From Streptomyces rapamycinicus NRRL 5491 (GTDB lineage Bacteria > Actinomycetota > Actinomycetes > Streptomycetales > Streptomycetaceae), in NCBI RefSeq assembly GCF_024298965.1, contig NZ_CP085193.1:248001-312000 (forward strand): DNA of 64,000 bases. The letters are read 5' to 3'. This document shows, piece by piece, positions 35,090-42,822 of this stretch; position 1 is the first letter of the stretch, and every line of letters begins with the position of its first letter. The notes under the pieces are model-generated. The model had not been told where the DNA came from. It saw nothing but the letters and a program-made list of their open reading frames with translations, and made no database searches. The position numbers were made by a program, and so were the translations under genes.

Positions 35090-35665
35090 ATGCGCGCTGG
35101 GTTCCCTGACTTCCGCCTCGGTAATGTGCTGGCGACCAGCTTCACGGGGACGCTGTCGGAGCGGCACGGCAACGCCGTGGAGCGCATTCCCGCGCCGCAC
35201 CGACTCATCGACTGGCTGGCAGTGAACGGCCTCGCCGTGGACTCCTGCACCACTGCCCAGCTCGACCTCGCTCGGGAACTGAGGGAGTCGATTCACGCCG
35301 CCGCGACAGCGGCCGCGCTCCAGGTCGCCCTCCCCGCATCTGCTGTCCAAGTCATCAATGACCGCAGCGCTCAGGGCCGGGCCTCGTCGATCCTGACGCC
35401 CGAGGGTAAGCGGCGATGGCGGCTCAGCTCGGCTTCCAGCGTGGAAGATGCCCTCGGCGTGATAGCCGCCGACGCGATTAGCATCATCGCAGGCGAACGA
35501 GACGGAAAATTGGCCTTGTGCGCATCACCAACCTGCCAAGCCGCCTTCTTCGACACCAGCCAAAGTCGCACTCGCAAATGGTGTGACATGAACACGTGTG
35601 GGAATCGTCAGAAGAAAGCGCGCTTCAATGCCAATCAGCGCAAAAGCTCCAGATCAGCGGAGTGA
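35090..35665 (+). CDS. CGNR zinc-finger regulator (ABATE domain)
   Basis: 191 residues. The N-terminal stress-induced ABATE-type helical domain (LIDWLAVNGLAVDSCTTAQL, ARELRESIHAAATAAALQ) is followed by the C-terminal CGNR zinc finger: CASPTC, then WCDMNTCGNRQKKARF, i.e. C-x4-C and C-x4-CGNR. Proposed DNA-binding regulators. The operator repeats overlap its start, so autoregulation and control of the divergent epoxide hydrolase are likely. Confidence 0.9.
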   Translation: MRAGFPDFRLGNVLATSFTGTLSERHGNAVERIPAPHRLIDWLAVNGLAVDSCTTAQLDLARELRESIHAAATAAALQVALPASAVQVINDRSAQGRASSILTPEGKRRWRLSSASSVEDALGVIAADAISIIAGERDGKLALCASPTCQAAFFDTSQSRTRKWCDMNTCGNRQKKARFNANQRKSSRSAE

Positions 35666-35715
35666 TCGTTACCTCGGTACAGCCAGGTGGGCCCCCTCGG
35701 GGTCAGGCGGCCTCT

Positions 35716-35749
35716 GCCGCTGGTCCGGGACCGGTCCCGGACCAGCGGC
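35716..35749. terminator. 34-bp perfect palindrome
   Basis: Starts GCCGCTGGTCCGGGACC and is followed directly by its exact reverse complement, with no spacer. It lies 50 bp after the CGNR stop and 15 bp before the next start codon. It could be a bidirectional terminator or a cruciform/operator; its place in the 5' leader of the next gene is odd for a pure terminator. Confidence 0.6.
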
Positions 35750-35764
35750 GATATCGTCCGCGGA

Positions 35765-36139
35765 ATGACTTCCGATGCAAGGCGTAGACCCCCCAAGCCG
35801 GTCGCCGCGGCAATCGTCTTTTACGCACTGTTTGCTGCCGCCATTTTGATCTTGGCTATAGGTATCGCGATCGCGGGCGGCGGCTGGCTGGCACTGCTTG
35901 GCCTCGTCGCGCTCCTGCCGGGCTCGGTGGCTCTCGGGCTACGGCAAGGCAACCGCGGCGCCCGGGTTATAGCGATCACGTTCGGTTTCCCGTCCATTGT
36001 GATCTCGATCGTGATGATCCTTCTCCTTGCGGTGCCGGAGTCGTCCCGGGCTTGGTTCACCCCCGACGAGGAGGATGAGCAATTCGTCGATGAGGACGGC
36101 GACGAGAGGGATGAAGAGAGGATGGTTGGCCGAGGATGA
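35765..36139 (+). CDS. small membrane protein with acidic tail
   Basis: 124 residues from ATG at 35765. There are three predicted membrane segments: AAAIVFYALFAAAILILAIG, WLALLGLVALLPGSVALGL and PSIVISIVMILLLAV. A strongly acidic C-terminal tail follows (EEDEQFVDEDGDERDEE). No family recognised. Third positions are less GC-rich than in most neighbours. Directly after the palindrome. Confidence 0.65.
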   Translation: MTSDARRRPPKPVAAAIVFYALFAAAILILAIGIAIAGGGWLALLGLVALLPGSVALGLRQGNRGARVIAITFGFPSIVISIVMILLLAVPESSRAWFTPDEEDEQFVDEDGDERDEERMVGRG

Positions 36140-36219
36140 AGCCGTAATTGCTTTAGATGTCTGTTTGCGATCCCGGTGCTGATCACAGATGCACAAGCGT
36201 GTGGGAGGGGACGAAGAAC

Positions 36220-36989
36220 GTGGGCCGATGCCAATGTGTGAAGGCGGGGATCTCGCTCCTTGGCGGTGCCGCGCGGGCCGGGTGCAGAGTGCTTCTCTCG
36301 TGTATCACTGTCGCCGCGCTGGTTGCCGTCTTGGGCTGCGAGAAATCAGGCGATGGAAAGGCGGATTCCGCTCCATCTGCCCCTCCGTCGACGCAGCTCG
36401 AAACGCCGGAACCGACTACGTCGTCGAGTTCGGAGGCCTCCGGCACCACGAGCGACACGGACGAGGAACGGTGGTGCTACGACGGCGTACCGTACAACCC
36501 GAAGAGTCCGCCATACTCCGGCAAGGGCCCGCACTCGGCAACCGTCGCCCGGGTCGTCTCCCATGACCCACGCGTGCAGACCCTGGCCCCACCCGCGCCC
36601 AACCTGCCGTCGGGTGGGAACCTCATGTGAACGGTGACAGCTTCGGCAAAGTCGATCGCTCGCGAGTGCAACTTGTCATCTGTATGTTCATGCCGACTGC
36701 GAAGGCAGGTGAAGCCGGGATGAACGCTGTTCCCGTCGGAGAGTGTGAACTCACGGACAGTTCAGACGTCCCCGTAACGCTTGAGGTTGTCCCGGCGTCC
36801 TACGATTTCGTGGTGTACGAGGCCAGGACCGGGAAAAAGGTCGATGAGTTCAGCCTCGACGGGGCAGCCTCCGCTGAAGCCTCGTGTCCCGGCGTCACAT
36901 TCAGTGACGGAATCAGCCCGATCGGCCAGGCCGTGAAGGACGATGCTTTGGCTGCTCGTGTGCGATCGCTTGTCGAGGACACGGTCTGA
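36220..36989 (+). CDS. putative lipoprotein, one frameshift
   Basis: About 256 residues after repair. A GTG at 36220 after GGAGGGG is the likely start. The hydrophobic segment VLLSCITVAALVAVLGC ends in the lipobox VLGC, followed by a Ser/Thr/Pro linker (STQLETPEPTTSSSS). The folded part has KGPHSATVARVVSHDPRV. The frame breaks near 36613, where one extra G gives PSGWEPHVNGDSFGKVDRSR and continues QLVICM and VPVTLEVVPASYDFVVYEAR to the stop at 36989. It resembles Streptomyces lipoproteins of unknown function. The downstream frame also starts with GTG overlapping the upstream stop, so two coupled genes is a weaker alternative. Confidence 0.6.
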
Positions 36990-37047
36990 CGAAGGCGTGT
37001 CCTCGTACCACGGGCGCTCACACCCGGAGAACACAACGGCCCTTGCC

Positions 37048-37155
37048 TCGCTCCCGGCCGTCGTCACTACGATCACTGGTCGTGCGTGGTTGACCGGAAC
37101 CGCGCAGTTCTTCCTCGATCCGGAGGATCCGTTCCCGGAGGGCTGCTACCTGTGA
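37048..37155 (+). pseudogene. proline racemase C-terminal remnant
   Basis: The plus strand reads VVTTITGRAWLTGTAQFFLD followed by PEDPFPEGCYL and stop. This is the conserved end of proline racemase/hydroxyproline epimerase (TG.A.ITG...LDP.DPF..GF). Only about 35 residues remain; upstream sequence belongs to the lipoprotein region. Its stop overlaps the GTG of the OCD gene (GTGA), preserving the original operon coupling. Confidence 0.7.
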
Positions 37156-38042
37156 TCCCTGTTCTGGAAGGCGCCCCGCCCATGGCGGCCGCCATCGATG
37201 TCCTGCGCAAGAGCCTGCTCGACGGGCTGGACCCGGAGGCGGGGCCGCCCCGCTCCGTCGTCCCGGTGCCACACGGCCAGCTCCTGCTCATGCCCGCGCA
37301 CTGGGGGAGCTACGCCGGGGTGAAAATGGTGACCGCGGCACCGGGCAACGCGGCCCGTGGCCTCCCCCGCGTTCAGGGCAACTACCTGCTCCTGGACGGC
37401 GAGAGCCTCACACCGCTGGCCCTGCTGGACGGGATCGCCCTCACCTCCGTACGCACCGCCGCCGTGTCGGCGGTGGCCGCCGACGCGCTGGCCGGGCCGG
37501 ATGCGAGCCGACTCGTCCTGTTCGGAACAGGACCGCAGGCCCGGTCCCATCTGGAGGCCCTCAGCTGCATCCGACCGATCCAGGACGTCGTGGTCATCGG
37601 CCGGAACGCCGACCGTGCCCGCGCTTTCGCGGCCGAGGTCGGGGCGCGGACCGGCACCGTGGACGACATCGCGCACGCCGATATCGTCGCGTGCTGCACG
37701 ACGGCACGCACCCCGTTGTTCGACGGCGCCCTGCTGCCGACATCGGCGACCATCGTCGCCGTCGGCTCGCACGAGCCCGACGCCCGGGAGGTCGACGAAA
37801 CCGCGGTAGCCCGCTCCACAGTGATCGTCGAAGCGGTCTCGGCCGCGCTGCGCGAAGCCGGCGACGTGATCCAGGCGGTCCAGGCCGGCGCCATCGACCC
37901 CGGCGAGCTGGTGGGCCTGGCCGATGTCGTGTCGGGCGGGCACGAGATCCCCCCGGACCGACCGCGCTTCTTCAAGAGCGTAGGCATGGCCTGGGAAGAC
38001 CTGGTACTCGCCGCGGCCCACTTCGAGGCAGCCAGGACATGA
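37152..38042 (+). CDS. ornithine cyclodeaminase/mu-crystallin family protein
   Basis: 296 residues, GTG start at 37152 overlapping the stop of the racemase remnant. Family features: LLMPAHWGSYAGVKMVTAAP in the substrate region, GNYLLLDGESLTPLALLDG, LTSVRTAAVSAVAADAL and the Rossmann GTGPQARSHLEAL. NAD(H)-binding cyclodeaminase or imine (Delta1-pyrroline-2-carboxylate) reductase. Beside a proline-racemase remnant the latter, in trans-3-hydroxyproline or D-amino-acid breakdown, is favoured; inference. Confidence 0.9.
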   Translation: MIPVLEGAPPMAAAIDVLRKSLLDGLDPEAGPPRSVVPVPHGQLLLMPAHWGSYAGVKMVTAAPGNAARGLPRVQGNYLLLDGESLTPLALLDGIALTSVRTAAVSAVAADALAGPDASRLVLFGTGPQARSHLEALSCIRPIQDVVVIGRNADRARAFAAEVGARTGTVDDIAHADIVACCTTARTPLFDGALLPTSATIVAVGSHEPDAREVDETAVARSTVIVEAVSAALREAGDVIQAVQAGAIDPGELVGLADVVSGGHEIPPDRPRFFKSVGMAWEDLVLAAAHFEAART

Positions 38043-38185
38043 ACTGGCCCTCCTGGCCGGGCATGCAAGGGAGCGGGAAGGAAATGCTCTGTCGAACTCA
38101 GCTTTATTGCCGCAGAGCAACAACCGGTGTGGTCCGTGGCGAGACCGCTTGAACCGCACGCGGTGTGAGGATGCATCGTGGCTCC

Positions 38186-38956
38186 ATGACCACTTCTGCA
38201 ACCTGGAAAGTAGGCCGACTCGCGGAGGCCAGCGGACTGACCGTGCGCACGCTGCACCGCTGGGACACCATCCGCCTGCTCAGCCCCTCACAGCGCACCA
38301 CAGGAGGGCACAGGGAATACACCGAGGAAGACCTCGTCCGTCTCTATCAGGTGCTGGCGCTGCGGAGTCTGGGCCTGGCCCTGGACACCATCGCCGTCTG
38401 TCTCGATGCCGGCGTCGACCCGACGCGGCTGGTCCGGGACCACTTGGCGGGGGTGGAGGCGTCCATCACCGCGCTCGGTGTCCTGCGGGAGCGGCTCGTA
38501 CGGCTCGGCGAGGAGCTGTCGGCCGACCACCGGGCCCCGGCGGCCACGGCCCTGCTCGACGCGCTGCGGGCGATCGGCGGCACCGGCCCGGAGGGCGAGA
38601 ACACGCTGGGCCGCCACCTGGATGCCGATCAGGTCGAACTTCTGCGCATTCGCGCGGCCGCCCTGGGACCCGCGATGCATTACCTGCTCGAAGTCGGGTG
38701 GCCCGAGTTGTACCGCAGGGCCGAACGGCTTCGAGCGGCTGGAACTCCTGCCACCGATCAGAAGGTCCGTCGCCTGGTGGCCCGCATGGATGAGCTGAGC
38801 GTGTTGTTCACCGGCGGTGATGCCGGTATCTCCGCTGGTGTGAGGGGTGCCTGGCATGACGATCCAGCCGCCGTGTCGGGAAACCCCGGCGCTCCGGCCG
38901 ACGACTGGCGCGACCTGGCCGAGTACCTGGACCGCGCTCGCCACAGCCCCGCCTGA
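38186..38956 (+). CDS. MerR-family regulator with TipAS-like effector domain
   Basis: 256 residues, ATG at 38186. The winged helix-turn-helix WKVGRLAEASGLTVRTLHRWD is followed by the dimerisation coil and a helical C-terminal half (ELLRIRAAALGPAMHYLLE, DEAL-like helices, YLDRARHSPA) as in TipA-like proteins that bind antibiotics or peptides. The usual HHYDEIGLL appears as HRWDTIRLL, a slightly changed wing. Monocistronic. Confidence 0.9.
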   Translation: MTTSATWKVGRLAEASGLTVRTLHRWDTIRLLSPSQRTTGGHREYTEEDLVRLYQVLALRSLGLALDTIAVCLDAGVDPTRLVRDHLAGVEASITALGVLRERLVRLGEELSADHRAPAATALLDALRAIGGTGPEGENTLGRHLDADQVELLRIRAAALGPAMHYLLEVGWPELYRRAERLRAAGTPATDQKVRRLVARMDELSVLFTGGDAGISAGVRGAWHDDPAAVSGNPGAPADDWRDLAEYLDRARHSPA

Positions 38957-39192
38957 GTGGAGCTCGGCCCGGACTGGCCCACATGATCCACGAGATCGCG
39001 CGTTCGACCACGCACTGGTCGGACAGCCCAGAGGGACGCTGCCGCCCTGTTGGCACTCGTTGGTTGAATTCCCCACCCCTGCTCTGTTCCCAAGTCTGCT
39101 CATCCGGGACGTTTTCTCCGCCCGTGCAGCGGTCCGTACGGCCTCGATGGCGCGGGAGCGCGGGGCCGCGCCTACGGCAGCGGGGTTTGCAT

Positions 39193-39235
39193 ATGTCGTA
39201 GCGGCATGTGGTCCAGTAGACGGCGAGTACGACAT
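39193..39235. promoter_or_regulatory. inverted repeat upstream of second MerR gene
   Basis: ATGTCGTA (39193-39200) and TACGACAT (39228-39235) are perfect 8-bp inverted arms 27 bp apart, ending 17 bp before the MerR start. Possible regulator site or leader hairpin. The rest of 38957-39251 shows nothing else. Confidence 0.4.
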
Positions 39236-39251
39236 TGAGAGGTTCCCTCGC

Positions 39252-40109
39252 ATGCCCCTTCCTGCGATTCCCCGCCGGGTCAAGATCGGCGATGCCGCCG
39301 CGTTCGCCGGGACCACACCCCGCGCCATCCGCCACTACCACGCCATCGGGCTCCTCGCGGAGCCGGAACGCGGCAGTGATGACCGCCGCCGGTACGGATA
39401 CGACGACATGATCCGCCTCCTGTGGATCCGCAAGATGGCTGATGCGGGTATCTCCCTGGACGACATCCGGGCCGGCTTTGAGGGCGCCACCGGCATCGAG
39501 CAGTCCCTGGCCCGGCTGGAGGAGTCCCTCGCCTCCAAGGCGGCCGCCATCGAAGCCCAGCGGGCCGCCGTGCACCGCCTCCGCGCGGTGGGCAGCCCCC
39601 TGGGCCTGCTCTCACCGCTGGTCAGCGACCGCTTGCATGAACTGGCGCCCGGAGCCCCGCGCTCGACCGACCTCGATACCCTCCTGGTCACGGAGCGTGT
39701 CTTCGGCCCCCTGGGCGCCGCCGTCCAGGCCAACCGGTTCATCGTCCTGGCCACCCACCCCGAGCTGCGGGCCGAGGAGGACCGCCTGGCCGAGGCCGAG
39801 ACGGCCCTGGACGACACCATGTCACCCGGCGACCCGCGCATCGAAGAACTGGCCGCCCAGCGGTGTGCTCATGAGACCGCCCTGGCAGCCACCATCGACA
39901 GATCCGGCCTGGACGAGGCCCTCGACGACCTCCTGGACCAGGAGGACGAGCACACCGGCGAGGAGGAGGGCGAGGCGAGGATGAGCGCGATGGAGGCCAT
40001 CGGCAAGATGCCGTACGACTTCTCCCCGGCCCGCGTCCGGTACGAGGAACGTGTCATCGAACTGCTTCACTCGGCCGGTCAGGCCGACGACACCCCACGG
40101 GCCTGCTGA
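39252..40109 (+). CDS. MerR-family regulator
   Basis: 285 residues, ATG at 39252. The N-terminal winged helix reads KIGDAAAFAGTTPRAIRHYH, AIGLLAEPERGSDDRRRYGYDDMIRLL (first part), and ISLDDIRAGF. A long coiled helix (ASKAAAIEAQRAAVHRLRAV) and a helical effector half end SAGQADDTPRAC. The effector domain is not recognised. Intact; ligand unknown. It carries a glutamate-rich segment (EDEHTGEEEGEA) near the end. Confidence 0.9.
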   Translation: MPLPAIPRRVKIGDAAAFAGTTPRAIRHYHAIGLLAEPERGSDDRRRYGYDDMIRLLWIRKMADAGISLDDIRAGFEGATGIEQSLARLEESLASKAAAIEAQRAAVHRLRAVGSPLGLLSPLVSDRLHELAPGAPRSTDLDTLLVTERVFGPLGAAVQANRFIVLATHPELRAEEDRLAEAETALDDTMSPGDPRIEELAAQRCAHETALAATIDRSGLDEALDDLLDQEDEHTGEEEGEARMSAMEAIGKMPYDFSPARVRYEERVIELLHSAGQADDTPRAC

Positions 40110-40740
40110 CAGGCGTCGGTGCACGGGGCGAGCCCGACAAGAGCAGCCCGGAATGGTCCAGCACGAACGTAGCCACGGTGCCCCCGGCGGCCGTTGGGCA
40201 CTGTGTGAAGCGAGCCGAAGAGCACGCCGAGGGCACGACCACGTCCTGGCCCACCTGCGCGCCGCCGGTCTTGGCGCCCTCGCAGAAGGTCGGTACGCCG
40301 ACGCGGAGCCCGGGTGGCAGGCCGGAGTCGGGTGGACGCTTGCACGCTGCGGTGGATCGAGAACATCGCGAGCCAGCTGGCCGGAGACAGGCCGTAGCCG
40401 GATATTGCGGCCGACGAACCGACCGCTGACCTGCCGTGGTCGGGGCGTCGGCCCTGCGCACCGCCAGCCGCCGAACGAGCCAGGCCGAGGCCGCGGCGCA
40501 CCGCACTGAGTGCATTCGATGCGCACCGATGGTGCGGCGCATCGTTATCCCGTCGGCGGGTGCGCGGCCGTGCCGTACGAGGCATGGACGGTGCGGTGCG
40601 CGGTGCGCAGGCGGTCGGTGAGACGGCCCGGTCGTGGCGCAGCGGGACACGCGGGATGTCGCACTCCCCTGGCTCCAGGACCCAGCGCCGTGCTGTACCG
40701 CACTCTCAGACGATCCGCGGGAATCGGGAGGATCGACTCG
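40110..40740. other. 630-bp intergenic stretch without recognised gene
   Basis: Several long frames are open on both strands because of the base composition, but none has a believable start, ribosome-binding site or family match. Possibly decayed DNA. The last 20 bp hold GGGAGGATCG, the ribosome-binding site of the next gene. Confidence 0.45.
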
Positions 40741-41052
40741 ATGAACATGACTCGCAAGCTCGCACTCCCAGCGCTGGGCATCGCCTTGGCCCTCGGCGGG
40801 ACGACCGCCGCGCCGGCCACCGCGCAGACCGCCCAACCGGCCCGCGCCCACAGTTCCGGTGCACCGGCCGCGACCCTGCGACAGCCCGCCGCACAGGCGC
40901 GGTGCAGCGTGTGGAAGGACCATGCGGGACCCGTCGGCGCAGGCCGCGCGCACGCCAAATGCCCGGGTTGGTACGTCCGGGTCAAGGCCTACTGCGACAA
41001 CGGGAGCATCAGCACCAGCGCATGGCTCAAGGGCTATGCCAAGGCCGAGTGA
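40741..41052 (+). CDS. small secreted protein
   Basis: 103 residues, ATG at 40741 after GGGAGGATCG. The Sec signal peptide MTRKLALPALGIALALGG is followed by cleavage near APATA. The mature part is short, with cysteines in ARCSVWKD, AKCPGWYV and YCDNGSIS. No known family; similar small exported proteins are common in Streptomyces. Confidence 0.7.
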   Translation: MNMTRKLALPALGIALALGGTTAAPATAQTAQPARAHSSGAPAATLRQPAAQARCSVWKDHAGPVGAGRAHAKCPGWYVRVKAYCDNGSISTSAWLKGYAKAE

Positions 41053-41350
41053 CCCGCGCCGTTGACGTTGACATGATCAAGCACCGGACGCGGAAGCGAT
41101 AGCCCGCCAGCATGATCGTCGTCACCCGCCGCAGTGTGCGAACGCTGCCGTCCTCGGCGGCCGCCGGCGCGGAGCCGGCGTCGCCGGGTGCGGGCGGCAG
41201 GACTGCGGGGTGCGCACGTTCGCGCCCGGCACCTCGTGTTGGCCGCCGCGATCAGCTTCGGCGCGTTCCAGCGCAGTGCGCGTACGCGCCGGGCGGCCGG
41301 GTCCCAGCGGGTGACGGCACCGTTGAGCTGCCAAAGCCCCGCGCACGACC
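41053..41350. other. 300-bp intergenic stretch
   Basis: Between the convergent secreted-protein and DinB-like genes. Open frames on both strands have no start/RBS support and no recognised family. No clear terminator was identified. Confidence 0.4.
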
Positions 41351-41944
41351 TCAGCTCTGCTTGGCCTGAGCCTCCTTGGCAGACGCCTCCAGTCGGTTCC
41401 AGTAATCCCGGTACCACGCCTCGTCGCCGCCATCCATGTTGTTGTTGCCCTCCCGCATGCCGACCTTGCCGTCGATCAGTTCGCGGACGATGTCGGCGTG
41501 GCCGGCGTGCCGGTTCGTCTCGGCCGTCATGTGCAGCATGATCCGCTGAAGCGTCACGTCTCCGCTGTCGCCCCACCATGCGACGTGGCCCATCGCGTCG
41601 AGCGGTAGCGCCCCGATCGTCGCATCCGCGTGCGTCCAGGCGCGGTGGTAGAGGCCGAGAACATCCTCGCGCGACTCGTAGGCGGTCGCCCACATGTCCG
41701 AGTTGGGCTCGGCGCCCTCCTCGTGCCAGGGGAGGGATTCGTTGTGCGGGCGGCCGAAAGTCGGGCCGAAGTACCCGAGCTCGACGCTGGCGAGGTGCTT
41801 GACGAGGCCGAGGAGGTTGGTGCCGGTCGGCGTCAGGGGGCGGCGGATGTCGTACTCGGACAGTCCATCCAGCTTCCAGATGATGGCTTCGCGTGCTGCT
41901 TTGAGATAGCGGTGCAGGTCGTCTTTGGGATCATTGGGCTTCAT
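41351..41944 (-). CDS. DinB-superfamily protein (DUF664-like)
   Basis: 197 residues. Four-helix DinB fold with the metal-binding His pattern: LLGLVKHLASVELGYFGPTF (first His), LYHRAWTHADATIGALPLD, and MLHMTAETNRHAGHADIVRE (last His pair). Actinomycetes use such proteins as mycothiol- or bacillithiol-type thiol transferases or as unknown hydrolases. Start at 41944; monocistronic. Confidence 0.9.
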   Translation of the reverse strand: MKPNDPKDDLHRYLKAAREAIIWKLDGLSEYDIRRPLTPTGTNLLGLVKHLASVELGYFGPTFGRPHNESLPWHEEGAEPNSDMWATAYESREDVLGLYHRAWTHADATIGALPLDAMGHVAWWGDSGDVTLQRIMLHMTAETNRHAGHADIVRELIDGKVGMREGNNNMDGGDEAWYRDYWNRLEASAKEAQAKQS

Positions 41945-42057
41945 GGGGCCGAGTCTCGCACCACCTGCCGACAGCGGTCATGTGAGTTTGCCGGCCACCC
42001 AGGAAGCACCAGTCGGCGGCTGGGCCGTCTGCACCGCGGACCGGCTGTCCCGAGAAC

Positions 42058-42822
42058 TCACACCGGGGCCATCGCAGTGATCCGTCCCCGCGCGACCAGC
42101 TCCAAAGTGGCCCAGACCGCGATGGACTGCACGGCCAGCAGTGCGACGAGGACGAACAGTTGGACCGCGCCCGCCTCGACAGGTGAGGATCCGCTGAGCA
42201 GCATGCCGACATAGGCACCGGGGAGAGTGACAAGACCGACGGTGCGGGTCTGGTCGAGGCCGGGAATCAGCGCGTCGGAGGCCGCTGGGCGGGCGATCTC
42301 CAGGCGGGCGTCGCGGTCCAGGAAGCCCAGGGCGAGGGCTGCCTCCACCTCTCCTCGGCGGGCGGTGAGTTCCTCAAGGGCGCGGCGTCCGGCGAGGATC
42401 GTCGCGGTGAGCGCTCCGCCGGTGAGGATGCCGGCCACCGGAATCAGCGCGATGCCTTTCGACGGCAGCAATCCGGTGAGAAGGAGCGGGGCGAGGACAG
42501 GAAGCACACCACACGCGATCGGCGCCGCCGCCCAACGCCAGCTGGGATGGCGGGTGATGCGGTGGCCCGCGGTCCACGCGGCAACGGAGAGCATCAGGAC
42601 GACGAAGCCGAGCGTCAGCGGCAGGACATGCACGACCGCACCGACGACCAGGGAGACCACAGCGAGTTGCAGCGCGGCGCGTGCCCCGGCAATGGCGATC
42701 TCCTTCGCATAGCGCCGGGTGCCGCGGGCATCGCCGAAGTCCGCCCGTGCGGCGATGGCGACAGCGGCGGCGAGGAGTGCCGCCATGACGACGGCGAGGG
42801 TCGCGTTGACGGGCAGTAGCAT
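42058..42822 (-). CDS. FetB/UPF0014-type ABC permease
   Basis: 254 residues, start at 42822 overlapping the stop of the flavoprotein gene (TGATG). Seven or so membrane segments include VVMAALLAAAVAIAARADFG, ALQLAVVSLVVGAVVHVLP, APIACGVLPVLAPLLLTGLL and VGLVTLPGAYVGMLLSGSSP, the last typical of FetB. FetB works with the ATPase FetA in iron export in E. coli, but no fetA lies here. Last gene of the VIT1-ETF-FetB operon. Confidence 0.85.
   Translation of the reverse strand: MLLPVNATLAVVMAALLAAAVAIAARADFGDARGTRRYAKEIAIAGARAALQLAVVSLVVGAVVHVLPLTLGFVVLMLSVAAWTAGHRITRHPSWRWAAAPIACGVLPVLAPLLLTGLLPSKGIALIPVAGILTGGALTATILAGRRALEELTARRGEVEAALALGFLDRDARLEIARPAASDALIPGLDQTRTVGLVTLPGAYVGMLLSGSSPVEAGAVQLFVLVALLAVQSIAVWATLELVARGRITAMAPV

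Noticed and set aside
40054..40953. Long minus-strand frame in the 40.1-40.9 kb gap
   Set aside because: Runs through the signal peptide of the secreted-protein gene and has no family match or start support.
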